Shown here: piece by piece, positions 36,176 to 44,902 of the stretch
Layout: each line of letters begins with the position of its first letter
Position numbering within the stretch: position 1 is the first letter of the stretch
Origin: JABCYV01 sp963696025
GTDB taxonomy: Bacteria; Acidobacteriota; Terriglobia; Terriglobales; Acidobacteriaceae
DNA: 64,000 nt
Assembly: GCA_963696025.1 (NCBI GenBank)
Contig: CAVOII010000014.1
Coordinates: 1,116,001 to 1,180,000 of the forward strand
Reading direction: 5' to 3'
Translations under genes and position numbers: made by a program
The notes under the pieces: model-generated
Seen by the model: only the letters and a program-made list of their open reading frames with translations
Databases searched by the model: none
What the model was told of the DNA's origin: nothing

Positions 36176-37876
36176 TTAGAAACTGGGTTTCATCCTGAGC
36201 GCCTTGAACGGAATCATTACGACAGCTTCGAGATCCACTGCGGCTCCATTCTTAGTCGCGGGATGGAAGTGCCAACTAGATAGCGCGGTGCGTGCGTACT
36301 CATCCAGCCGGTCGTCTACTCCGCGCAGCACGCGCACTTCGCCGACCGATCCATCGCTACGAATAACGGCGTAGAGGGTCACTGTGCCTTGCACACCGCG
36401 GCGCATTAGTTCCAGCGGATAGGCTGGGTCGACCTTTTGCATGGCCAAGGGGGCCACAAGTTCGCCCTGGATGTGGTCATCGTGCAACTCTGCGAACCTA
36501 ATGACCCAGCTTCCGCCCGCGGAATTGAGGTTCGGCATGTTAAGCGTCATGGAGTAAGACTTCCTATTGCCGAAGACCTTCTTCTCTAGTTCGGTAGCGT
36601 TGTCGGGGATTTCTGCGGCGCGGCGCGGCGCGGTGCTCGTGACCCACGGTGGCGTTGCCTCAGCCAGTAGCCGAGGGTCGCCGGAAGATTTCGTGGCGTC
36701 ACCAGTTTCATTTCCCGAGACGTGGCCAGCCGCACCGGAGGCGGCTTGGTTTGAGCTCGCACCAACGTAAAGCCCGGGAGGAACGCCCTTAGCATTGTTG
36801 CCCGAACCGGCGCCATTTCCGTTCGCGGAGTTTGCATCGGCCACAACATTCGGAGTTCCAGCTGCACCAGCTTTCCCTTCTGGCGTTGCTGCAAAGGTTC
36901 CTCGGCGGTTTCCTGCTGGAACTTCAATTTGTGCGCTCAGCACGGCAGGATGAATGCCGAGCGCGATGACGCGGCCACCTCGATTCGAAGTCGCGCTTCC
37001 TCCGATCGACGGCGGCGGAGGCACTACTGCCCTACCGGCCCCACCCCAAGTAGCTTGGGCCATCGAGCGCTGCTCGCTGACCGGCAATTGCGGCGCCGGC
37101 GCAACTACCGCGCTGTGGCCAATATTCATGTCTCCCCACTTGCGATTGGAAGCGGTTTCAACGCTGGGTGGAGGAGCGACAATCGCGGGAGACGGTCCCT
37201 GCAAAGTTCGCGCCGCTGAGGCAGCGTTCAGTTCCGGCGCCGGCGCAACTACAGACGCCGGCAGGGCTGGCAGCTTCATCTCCACGTTTGGGTTTGAAGT
37301 GGCCGCAAGAGGTGCGGCTGGCTGCACGCCCGACCAGGCTACGATGTTAGGAAGCGCGACGTCATGATTCAGCTTGGCATCAGGAGGAGTGACAATCGTC
37401 TGCGTACGGTTGTCAGGTTCAGGCGGAACGGAGATGATTGGTTGCGGAGCGTATTCCGGGTCACCACGCTGCGGCCGTTCAGCATGCCTTACGCCGGTAT
37501 TGATTGGCGGCAAGTATTCCGAAGCTGAGTAATAGATGACATCCGAGTTGCGAAACACGGGGCGATCAATCACGCGCGGTCGCTGCGGCCAGAATTGACC
37601 GAACCCCCAGATGACCAGGATGACGGTTGCGTGACAGAACGCCGACTCCGCAAAGCGTTTCCAGGGCAAATGAGATGAAACAAATACATCGGGCCAGAAA
37701 GCACCGGGCCGGGACAAAGAGTCTAGGGTGGGCGGCCGTCGACTCCAAAATAAATCTGTGAGATTGCGAAAGAAAACCTTGTGCCTGGGATCCAGCTTGA
37801 CCAGGAACGTGGGTGCAGGCACTGGTCCTGCCATCTCGTCAATCGTTGTTTCCGCGACCTCAGAGGTTAATCTCAT
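36176..37876 (-). CDS. TonB-family energy transducer protein
   Basis: A 566-residue protein. Residues about 75-100 hold the single membrane helix. A long proline/alanine-rich periplasmic spacer follows (for example APAPELNAA, VPPPPS). The last 90 residues are a TonB C-terminal domain (VDPAYPLELMRRGVQGTV, then WHFHPATKNG), which contacts outer-membrane receptors. No ExbB, ExbD or receptor adjoins it. The spacer is unusually long for TonB. It ends 18 bases past the convergent cyclase-like gene. Confidence 0.8.
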   Translation of the reverse strand: MRLTSEVAETTIDEMAGPVPAPTFLVKLDPRHKVFFRNLTDLFWSRRPPTLDSLSRPGAFWPDVFVSSHLPWKRFAESAFCHATVILVIWGFGQFWPQRPRVIDRPVFRNSDVIYYSASEYLPPINTGVRHAERPQRGDPEYAPQPIISVPPEPDNRTQTIVTPPDAKLNHDVALPNIVAWSGVQPAAPLAATSNPNVEMKLPALPASVVAPAPELNAASAARTLQGPSPAIVAPPPSVETASNRKWGDMNIGHSAVVAPAPQLPVSEQRSMAQATWGGAGRAVVPPPPSIGGSATSNRGGRVIALGIHPAVLSAQIEVPAGNRRGTFAATPEGKAGAAGTPNVVADANSANGNGAGSGNNAKGVPPGLYVGASSNQAASGAAGHVSGNETGDATKSSGDPRLLAEATPPWVTSTAPRRAAEIPDNATELEKKVFGNRKSYSMTLNMPNLNSAGGSWVIRFAELHDDHIQGELVAPLAMQKVDPAYPLELMRRGVQGTVTLYAVIRSDGSVGEVRVLRGVDDRLDEYARTALSSWHFHPATKNGAAVDLEAVVMIPFKALRMKPSF

Positions 37877-37995
37877 ACAAAGCGGGGCGACGACTACTGT
37901 AACTGGATTATAGCTTGGACCCCGATGGAGACGATATTGAGGAGTTCATCTGCATTTTTCGTGCTCTAATGAGATACGTGAACGCCGGAAAGACG

Positions 37996-38484
37996 ATGCA
38001 GAAACAAGTTATCGCTGGCCTATTGCTGACTGTGTGGGCGCTGGCCTTCGGGCAGAACCCTCCCCAGAATGCTGCACCTAAGTCGGCCCAGGATTACTCC
38101 GGCATGTACTCCTTCCTCAAAGATGGCGAATTCGTGCAGATCACCGTCGAAGACAAGGGACGCGTAACTGGATTTGTCTCCCGATATGGAGAATTGGACA
38201 GCGATCGTGGCGTATTCCTCGATCAGTTTTTCAAGCAAGGCAAGCTGGAGGGTACGAATCTGAACTTCACCACCCAGACCGTTCATGGCGCCTGGTACGA
38301 ATTCAAGGGCGTAGTCGAACGAGGAGAAGGAAAGAATCCAGGAGACGAGGCCTACTATCTTTTGAAAGGGGTGCTCACCGAATCGACAATTGATTCCAAT
38401 CAGAAGACCTCATCGAGACCGCGCGAAGTAGCTTTCAAGTCGTTTCCGCAGGACATGGGCTCTCGATCGGAAAAGCAAAAGTAG
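37996..38484 (+). CDS. Exported protein of unknown function
   Basis: A 162-residue protein from the ATG at 37996, where a GGAAAG site and a signal peptide (MQKQVIAGLLLTVWALAFGQ) coincide; longer in-frame starts add non-signal residues. The mature part repeats a pattern of short beta strands (DGEFVQITVEDKGRVTGFVS), with the feel of a small lipocalin-like or beta-sandwich domain. No family is assigned. Confidence 0.6.
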   Translation: MQKQVIAGLLLTVWALAFGQNPPQNAAPKSAQDYSGMYSFLKDGEFVQITVEDKGRVTGFVSRYGELDSDRGVFLDQFFKQGKLEGTNLNFTTQTVHGAWYEFKGVVERGEGKNPGDEAYYLLKGVLTESTIDSNQKTSSRPREVAFKSFPQDMGSRSEKQK

Positions 38485-38500
38485 TGGGCGATGAAAGTCG

Positions 38501-39076
38501 CTAGCCCTTGCGTGGCTTATGACCAATAGTTCTGAAGGTCATCTCTTTGGCCCGGCTATGGGTCCGCCGCTTCCATGCGAAGAACAATTCGCTATAGGTC
38601 TGGGTGATGTAGGAGTTGGGCGCAATTTCCAGTGGCCGCGCGGTGCGGTCAATCCATCGTGGCGGGCCCTCGATCTCAGCAAAGTTCCCGATCGGTGTTT
38701 CGTCCACGACCACGTGCCCCTTCCCATCACTCCACTCGGCCCGGAATTTTTCGTAGCGAAACGTAGGCTGAAAACCTAATGCATGCAGGATGGCCTCCAT
38801 TTTTTTTCCACTTGCGACCTTGGTTTCGCTCTCCCCTCGAGTCTTGTAACGCCCGGTCTTCCCCTTGGCCTTGTGGGTCAGCAGCCATTCCGTTCCATAC
38901 TGGCGCAGACGTAACAGGTCGCCACGCTTTCGCAGGGGCTGGCCGGGAAGGTCATAAAGCGTGTTCATTTCGCGGGTACGAGGCGTCAGCAGACGGAATC
39001 GAGCCTTTCGCAGTTTCTTGCTGAGGCCTCGAAGCTTCTCAACGCGGAATTTGATTTCAACTTCTTTGCTCATCAA
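38501..39076 (-). CDS. CYTH-domain protein (class IV cyclase/triphosphatase fold)
   Basis: A 191-residue protein with the CYTH signature ExExK at EVEIKF near the N-terminus and the matching tunnel residues (RLRQYG, LTHKAKG, ETKVAS, EIEGPP). CYTH enzymes act on triphosphate substrates: thiamine triphosphate, inorganic triphosphate or ATP. Eukaryotic-type CyaB adenylate cyclase and triphosphatase cannot be told apart by eye. The gene lies downstream of the DedA-rhodanese gene on the same strand. Confidence 0.82.
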   Translation of the reverse strand: MMSKEVEIKFRVEKLRGLSKKLRKARFRLLTPRTREMNTLYDLPGQPLRKRGDLLRLRQYGTEWLLTHKAKGKTGRYKTRGESETKVASGKKMEAILHALGFQPTFRYEKFRAEWSDGKGHVVVDETPIGNFAEIEGPPRWIDRTARPLEIAPNSYITQTYSELFFAWKRRTHSRAKEMTFRTIGHKPRKG

Positions 39077-39204
39077 ATAGGAGTGTATTCCGGATCTGAA
39101 CGGCGACTAAGTAGGTATCACGGGAATTCCTCCGGCAACTATCGGCACCTCTGTTTCCCAGGCTCGGTATTGGTCATGGCCAAGAGGCCACAATCCTACA
39201 CCGC

Positions 39205-40173
39205 CTAAGTGAACATCGGCAGTTTTACTAAATCATCATGTGGTACTGGTTCGGTTGCCTGGCCCGCTTTCCGCCACGCGGCCAGGCCACCAACAATAAC
39301 GAACGCGTTAAATCCTTTTTCCCGCAGCAGATGCGCCACCCGGGCGCTAGTTCCTTCGCGCGCTCAAGTACAGTACAGATAAATGTTCTTGTCCTTGGGC
39401 AAGGTCTTGAGCTCTTCCGACAAATTGTTCGGTTCCAACCGGATTGATCCTTTGATTCGCTCCGCATCGGAGTCGTAATAGCCGTGACTGCGGACGTCGA
39501 CCAATAGGATTTTTTCTTTCTCCTCCGAGGCCAGCTTGCGTGCCAACTCCTCTACCTGCACCCGCGGTACGACGCGGTAGACGATATTTTTGCGATACAG
39601 CCATATGCGGTAAACAATATAAGCAGCTAGCGCGGCTAGCAACACGGCTTCCACGGCACGACTCGCTGTACGGAAACCGTGAGTAATGGACACCAGAAAA
39701 TCGCGAAAGAGGAACCCGACAGCGCCATAAGCGGTGGCATAGAGCGACGCTCCCGCAAAATCCAGACGCAGGAATTGGTCGGGGCGCATTCTCATGCTTC
39801 CCGCCAGCGGTGGCGCCATGGTATTGACGCCAGGAATGAATTTGGCGATAACCAGCGTGATCTTGCCGCGCTTGTAAAATGATTCAGCCGAACGCAGAAT
39901 GCATGATTCCGGATTAGTTGAGACTCGACACAACAACCCGAGCAGAGTCCATCCCATGTAGCGTCCCAGCACGTAGAGCAATGAGTCACCCAGCAACATG
40001 GCGGCTATGGCCAGCAGCCAAAGTGTGGGCGCTTTGAGAGCTCCAGAGGCCGCAGCAGCTCCTCCGGCGACCAGCGCCAGCGCTGCCGGCACTGGCATGC
40101 CGATCGCCTCGGCGAAGACGATTGCGGCGACTACGATGTATCCGTGACGCGCTATTAGTGAGATAAGTCCCAT
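39205..40173 (-). CDS. DedA-family membrane protein fused to rhodanese, UGA at position 270 (candidate selenoprotein)
   Basis: Residues 1-200 are a DedA/SNARE-associated membrane protein (FAEAIGMPVPAALALVAGG, then FIPGVNTMAPPLAGSMRM). Residues about 210-310 are a rhodanese domain. The frame meets TGA at 39364-39366 directly after LYCT, giving a 269-residue product if read as stop. Read through, it continues AREGTSARVAHLLREKG, GGLAAWRKAG and EPVPHDDLVKLP to TAG at 39205, a total of 322 residues. Homologues have a cysteine there (YCTC loop). The 52 codons past TGA are in frame and family-like, so selenocysteine, or less likely a fresh nonsense mutation, explains it. A stem-loop lies just downstream. 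The product may handle sulfur or selenium at the membrane; its function is unknown. Confidence 0.7.
39333..39347 (-). promoter_or_regulatory. Candidate bacterial SECIS stem-loop
   Basis: The transcript has a perfect 5-bp stem GCGCC/GGCGC around the loop CGGGU, beginning 16 nucleotides after the UGA and with 21 nucleotides between UGA and the loop. This meets the loose bacterial SECIS pattern (loop of 3-7 nucleotides with a G in one of the first two positions, 16-37 nucleotides downstream). The stem is short and the DNA GC-rich, so chance is possible. Confidence 0.4.
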
Positions 40174-40278
40174 TTATCTCCTGTCGCGCTAGACTAACCG
40201 GAATTGGATTGGTCGTCCAGCAGCAGCGTCCAAACAGGTGCGGAGATTGGGGAACTGACGTTGACGATTTATCCCTGA

Positions 40279-41268
40279 CTACTTCTCTCTTGCCACGACG
40301 AAGTCCGGCGCCCACAACAACGACCGCTTGATCTCGCCATCCGGAAAATTGCAAATCGCATTTCGCGCCAGCATTGCATATTGCAGCGCGCGCGCGTGAG
40401 CCGCCTCGAGCGAGCGATACCGTTCCAGGATTCCGAGGATCTCGCCGTGCGTGACGCCGTCGAACGCCCGGTCTCTGACGATGGTCTCGATTAACTTCCT
40501 CTCCGCACCTGTGCAGCGCTCCAATGCGTGAATGACTGCCATCGTAACTTTGCCTTCACGCAAATCGCTGGCCACAGGCTTGCCCAGAACACTCTCCGAG
40601 GCAGTCAAGTCGAGCACGTCGTCCACAATCTGAAATGCCATCCCAAGGTCACGTCCGTACTGCGCCAGGCTCTCTTCCTGTTCCGGAGCAGCTTTGCCCA
40701 GGATCGCTCCCATCCGCATGCACACCGAGAATAAACAAGCGGTCTTGCGGAAGATCAGATCGAAGTGCTCATCGAGCGAAATGAGCTTGCCCAGCTTTTC
40801 CATTTGCAGCAGTTCGCCTTCCACCATTTGTTGCGTCAGTTCAATGAGGGTGTCCAAAATCCGGAAGTTTCGCTCCTGCACCGCGACCTTGAAGGCTTGC
40901 ATGTACAGCCAGTCGCCCGCCAGAACGCACTTTGAATTGCCCCACTGAGTGTTGGCCGCGGGCCGACCACGGCGAGTCTGCGCCTCGTCAATGATGTCGT
41001 CGTGAACCAGCGTGGCGGTGTGAATGATCTCGACGACTGCACCCAAGCGGATGGCTCCGCGTCCGTCGTAGTTGAAAAGCTTGGATGAAAGCAACAGCAA
41101 CGCCGGACGAATACGCTTCCCGCCGCCACCACGGAGATATTCACCAATTTCAGTGATCGCTTCTACACCCGAGACTGTGTCCCGCCCGAACTCGCGCTCA
41201 ATAGCGGCGAGATCATCGCGTAGCAACTCGAAGATCTCTTTTCCGTTGATGGCGGCAGGTGTGCTCAA
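40279..41268 (-). CDS. Long-chain polyprenyl diphosphate synthase
   Basis: A 329-residue trans-isoprenyl synthase that extends farnesyl diphosphate for quinone side chains. Both aspartate-rich motifs are present: LVHDDIIDEA (first, with DDxxD spacing) and QIVDDVLD (second). The RRGRPAANTQWG region matches the IspB/octaprenyl group. The exact chain length cannot be read from sequence. The spacers on both sides make it appear monocistronic. Confidence 0.88.
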   Translation of the reverse strand: MSTPAAINGKEIFELLRDDLAAIEREFGRDTVSGVEAITEIGEYLRGGGGKRIRPALLLLSSKLFNYDGRGAIRLGAVVEIIHTATLVHDDIIDEAQTRRGRPAANTQWGNSKCVLAGDWLYMQAFKVAVQERNFRILDTLIELTQQMVEGELLQMEKLGKLISLDEHFDLIFRKTACLFSVCMRMGAILGKAAPEQEESLAQYGRDLGMAFQIVDDVLDLTASESVLGKPVASDLREGKVTMAVIHALERCTGAERKLIETIVRDRAFDGVTHGEILGILERYRSLEAAHARALQYAMLARNAICNFPDGEIKRSLLWAPDFVVAREK

Positions 41269-41280
41269 TCCTCCACCTTT

Positions 41281-41342
41281 GTCATCCTGAGCGGAGCCTG
41301 GACTTCGGCTTGCCGAAGAGCTGGCGGAGTCGAAGGATCTCT
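41281..41342. repeat. TCATCCTGAGCG-type intergenic repeat
   Basis: A non-coding unit opening GTCATCCTGAGCGGAGCC, with an internal CTTCGGC-TT-GCCGAAG hairpin at 41303-41318 and closing in GAAGGATCTCTG. It is related to the elements at 26272 and inside hutH, and lies between the polyprenyl synthase and yajQ. Confidence 0.6.
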
Positions 41343-41393
41343 GTTTTCACCGCTCTGTACGGCGCGGTCGGAAGCGTTCCTCATTCGTCTTTC

Positions 41394-41891
41394 CTAGTTG
41401 GTTCTGTAATTCGTAAATTGCATATCAATCCCGAAGTCCTGTTGCCGCAAAAGCGCAATGATTTCCTGGAGGCTGTCACGATCTTTTCCGCTGACCCGCA
41501 CCAAATCTCCCTGAATGGAGGCCTGAACTTTTTTTTTGGAGTTCTTGATCAGCTTTACGATCTCACGCGCTTTTTCAATCGGGATGCCCTGTTGCATGGT
41601 AGCGCGCTGTTTCGCCATCCCTCCCGCCGCGGACTCGATTGCGCCATAAGTCAGGCCTTTGAGAGAAACGCCGCGCTTCACCAGTTTCTGCTGAAGGATG
41701 TCATTTACCGCTTTCAGCTTGTACTCATCGATCGAGTGCAACACGATGGCATCTTTGCCCTCGAGTTCGATGTTTGACTTCGAGTCCTTAAGATCAAAGC
41801 GCGTGTGAACTTCTTTTAGCGCCTGCTGGATTGCATTCGAAACTTCCTGCAGATCGAGCTTGCTCACAATGTCGAAAGTATTTTCCGGCAT
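41394..41891 (-). CDS. yajQ: YajQ-family nucleotide-binding protein
   Basis: A 165-residue protein of the YajQ family: N-terminal MPENTFDIVSKLDLQEV, ending VTGKDRDSLQE-like KDRDSLQEIIALL and GIDMQFTNYR. Members bind cyclic di-GMP in some bacteria and have been called nucleotide binding. Length and both ends match. It lies upstream of tatD on the opposite side of a small gap, same strand. Confidence 0.9.
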   Translation of the reverse strand: MPENTFDIVSKLDLQEVSNAIQQALKEVHTRFDLKDSKSNIELEGKDAIVLHSIDEYKLKAVNDILQQKLVKRGVSLKGLTYGAIESAAGGMAKQRATMQQGIPIEKAREIVKLIKNSKKKVQASIQGDLVRVSGKDRDSLQEIIALLRQQDFGIDMQFTNYRTN

Positions 41892-41962
41892 GTCCTTCTA
41901 CTCTTTCTGAGATCGTTAACGTAATCAATGAGGTTATCAGAAGAAGGCTTGCGAGGGCAGAG

Positions 41963-42808
41963 CTAGCGGCTGGGAACTCCGCTTTTACCGCATTCCGACA
42001 GATTGAAGAAATCGTAGAAATTGCTGGAGGTCTGGCGTCCCACTTTTTCTGTCGAAAGACCTCGCAACTCGCCCAGTTGACCCGCCACTTCCTTTACGAA
42101 GGCGGGTTCATTGCGCTTGCCCCTGTGCGGGACAGGAGCAAGAAATGGCGAGTCGGTCTCAATCAGCACTCGTTCGAGCGGGACTTGTTTGGCCGCATCG
42201 CGAATTTGCTGCGCTTTAGGAAAAGTGATGTTGCCGGCGAACGAGATCATGAAGCCGATATCAAGCGCACGCCTGGCATGCTGCCAGGTTCCCGTGAAGC
42301 AGTGCAGTATCCCGCCCAGTCCGCTTCCCGCCCAATGCTCGCGAAGCAGCTTCAGGCAATCTTCCCACGCGTCCTCGCTGCCATCCGACGGTCGGCAGTG
42401 GATCACAATCGGCAACTTTGCCGCCTGCGCCAATTCCATTTGCTGCAGAAATACTTGTCGTTGGACGTCGCGCGGCGAGTGATCGTAAAAGTAGTCGAGC
42501 CCAATCTCGCCCCAGGCGATGACTTTGGACCGCTTCGCTAACTGCGCCAGTTCTTCAAAATCAGTTTCATTGGCCAGCCGGGCCTCATGGGGATGGATGC
42601 CGATAGTCGCGTAAATAAATTCGTACTGCTCGGCGAGCTGGAGCCCGCAATCAAGCGATCCTGGCCCCGTTCCGCTGCCGATGGCGACGATGCTCTCGAC
42701 ACCAGCCTCCCGCGCCCTGGCGATCGTTTCCTTGCGATCAACATTGAACTGATCCATCTCAAGATGAGCATGGGAATCGACAAGAATCAGTCGTCGGTCG
42801 TCAGTCAT
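41963..42808 (-). CDS. tatD: TatD-family metal-dependent DNase
   Basis: A 281-residue TIM-barrel hydrolase. Metal ligands are visible in DSHAHLEMDQF (HxH), and in the TIGIHPHEA, IGLDYFYD, IHCRP and ETDSPFLAP blocks. It is a 3'-5' exonuclease in DNA repair and RNA turnover in E. coli. I start it at the ATG at 42808, since the open frame continuing upstream to 42880 only translates a repeat element. It follows metG on the same strand, a common arrangement. Confidence 0.9.
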   Translation of the reverse strand: MTDDRRLILVDSHAHLEMDQFNVDRKETIARAREAGVESIVAIGSGTGPGSLDCGLQLAEQYEFIYATIGIHPHEARLANETDFEELAQLAKRSKVIAWGEIGLDYFYDHSPRDVQRQVFLQQMELAQAAKLPIVIHCRPSDGSEDAWEDCLKLLREHWAGSGLGGILHCFTGTWQHARRALDIGFMISFAGNITFPKAQQIRDAAKQVPLERVLIETDSPFLAPVPHRGKRNEPAFVKEVAGQLGELRGLSTEKVGRQTSSNFYDFFNLSECGKSGVPSR

Positions 42809-42828
42809 CAGGAAACGCTCACGTGGGA

Positions 42829-42867
42829 ACAGCCGCCTTTGGCTGTCCGGGCCGAGCGAAACTCGGC
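42829..42867. repeat. Two-dyad repeat between metG and tatD
   Basis: Dyad ACAGCC/GGCTGT (42829-42846) followed by GCCGAG/CTCGGC (42851-42867). The same two-dyad plan with the same GCCGAGC core occurs at 60805-60843, also 3' to a gene. Confidence 0.6.
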
Positions 42868-42880
42868 TACTTGTGTGCAA

Positions 42881-44875
42881 CTATTTCAATCGCGTCCCCA
42901 CCGGCACATCTTCCAAAAAGCTCGCCAGCACCGGCTTTCCGCCTTCGGCGGAGGCGGCCACGATCATTCCGTTAGATTCCAGGCCCCGCAGTTTCCGTGG
43001 CACGAGATTTACCACGATTACGACTTTCCTGCCGATCAGCGACTCCGGGGCATACGCTTCGGCGATTCCAGCCACCACCTGCCGTACTTCAGTGCCCAGA
43101 TCGACTTCAAGCCGTAGAAGCTTGTCCGCGCCTTTCACTTTCTCGGCGACTTTCACTTGTCCAACCCGCAATTCGACCTTGGCGAAGTCTTCAATGCTGA
43201 TCTTGCCATCAGGCGTGGGCGCCGTCGCTTTCGTTGGCGGCATGGTGGCCGCCTCCGTGGCTGTTGCTGGCTTCTCCGCGATCGCGACTGGTGCTCCTCG
43301 TCCTTGCTCTTCCATGTTCTGCATCCTTTCGATTGCTGACTTGTCAGCGCGAGGAAATACAGCCTTGACAGAGCCGAGTTTCGTTCCAAGAGGGAGCTGT
43401 CCCCACTTCAGCTCAGCCAGTGGGAACTTGCGAATATCTCCCAGCCCCAACTGCGCCCAGATTTTCGCCGTCGCGTCCGGCATGACCGCATGCGAAAGCG
43501 CGGTCACAATCCGAAGCGCCTCGGCCGAAGTGTAGAGAATGGTCGCCAGACGCGCCCGGCTGGCTTCATCTTGCTTCTCCCCCAGCGCCCAAGGCTCGTT
43601 TTCAACAATGTATTTGTCCACCGCCGCCACCAGGACCCACGCCACTTCCAATGCGCGCGAGAACTGATACTGCTCAAACAGCGCGTTGTACTCAGCGATC
43701 GTCCTGCCCGCAATCCCAGCGATGATATCGTCCGCTGGCGTATGGGCCGCCGTGGGCGACGGATACGGCACCTCGCCGTGAAAATATCGCGTGATCATCG
43801 TGAGAGTACGGCTGGCTAGATTGCCCAGCCCATTGGCCAGTTCTGCGTTATAACGCTGCACCAGCGCGTCAAAGGAAAATGATCCGTCCTGTCCAAAGAC
43901 GATCTCGCGGAGGAGAAAGTAGCGCAGCGCATCCGCCCCCAGCACGTCAAGAATGGTCTCGGTTCGCACGATGTTGCCGCGTGATTTCGACATCTTGTTC
44001 TCTTCAAACAGCAGCCATCCGTGCGCCATAATTCGCTTGGGAACGGGCAGCCCAGCCGCCATCAGAAACGCCGGCCAATACACGCAATGAAAGCGAACGA
44101 TCTCCTTCCCGATCATCTGTACGTCAGCGGGCCAGTATTTTTCATAAAGTTTGGCATCGTCTGACCCGTATCCCAACGCAGTGATGTAGTTCGCCAGCGC
44201 ATCCAGCCACACATAGATCACATGCTTCGGATCGTCTGGCACGGGAATTCCCCACGAAAAGGTCCTCCGGCTGACGGACAAGTCACGCAGTCCTGAACGG
44301 ACAAACGAGGTGACCTCGTTCCTGCGCGTCTCTGGGCGAATGAAGTCAGGATCCGCGTACAGAAGCAGCAGTTGGTCCTGAAATGCGGAAAGTTTGAAGA
44401 AATAGTTCTCTTCATGGACCGTCTCCGTTGGTCGTCCGCACTCCGGACAGGGCGCGCCGGGGCCAACCGCGTCCACGTAAAGTTCGTCGTAAACGCAGTA
44501 TTGCCCCGTATAGGTGCCCTTGTAGATGTACCCATTGTCGCGAATCCGCCGGAAGAGTTCCTGCACGCCACGCTTGTGCTTATCTGATGTTGTGCGGATG
44601 AAGTCGTCGTAAGTAATGTTCATCCGGTCCCACAGCACCCGGAATTCGGCGGACACTTCATTGGTGAGTTGCGGCGGAGTCTTGCCGGCGGCCTGGGCCG
44701 CGCGCTCGATTTTCTGCCCGTGCTCGTCGGTGCCGGTGAGGAAGTAGGTATCGAAGCCCATCATGCGCTGGCGGCGGGCAATCGTGTCACAAGCGATGGT
44801 GGTGTACGCATGCCCAATATGAGGGCGCGCGTTGACGTAGTAAATCGGGGTCGTGATGTAGAACTTCCTGCTCAT
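42881..44875 (-). CDS. metG: Methionyl-tRNA synthetase
   Basis: A 664-residue class I synthetase that charges methionine tRNA. The HIGH motif is at residues 19-22 (PHIGHAYTT) and the KMSKS loop near 295 (ENKMSKSRGNI). A cysteine pair, CPECGRP, belongs to the knuckle of zinc-type enzymes. An EMAP/Trbp-like tRNA-binding domain ends the protein (VELRVGQVKVAEKVKGAD), joined by an alanine-threonine linker near residues 530-555. It precedes tatD with a repeat in the gap. Confidence 0.95.
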   Translation of the reverse strand: MSRKFYITTPIYYVNARPHIGHAYTTIACDTIARRQRMMGFDTYFLTGTDEHGQKIERAAQAAGKTPPQLTNEVSAEFRVLWDRMNITYDDFIRTTSDKHKRGVQELFRRIRDNGYIYKGTYTGQYCVYDELYVDAVGPGAPCPECGRPTETVHEENYFFKLSAFQDQLLLLYADPDFIRPETRRNEVTSFVRSGLRDLSVSRRTFSWGIPVPDDPKHVIYVWLDALANYITALGYGSDDAKLYEKYWPADVQMIGKEIVRFHCVYWPAFLMAAGLPVPKRIMAHGWLLFEENKMSKSRGNIVRTETILDVLGADALRYFLLREIVFGQDGSFSFDALVQRYNAELANGLGNLASRTLTMITRYFHGEVPYPSPTAAHTPADDIIAGIAGRTIAEYNALFEQYQFSRALEVAWVLVAAVDKYIVENEPWALGEKQDEASRARLATILYTSAEALRIVTALSHAVMPDATAKIWAQLGLGDIRKFPLAELKWGQLPLGTKLGSVKAVFPRADKSAIERMQNMEEQGRGAPVAIAEKPATATEAATMPPTKATAPTPDGKISIEDFAKVELRVGQVKVAEKVKGADKLLRLEVDLGTEVRQVVAGIAEAYAPESLIGRKVVIVVNLVPRKLRGLESNGMIVAASAEGGKPVLASFLEDVPVGTRLK

Positions 44876-44902
44876 TTGCGTGTGTCTTGGTGGCGCGGGA
44901 TT

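Noticed and set aside
42809..42880. N-terminal extension of TatD to 42880
   Set aside because: The extra 24 residues are encoded by the two-dyad repeat; the TatD fold starts at the ATG at 42808.
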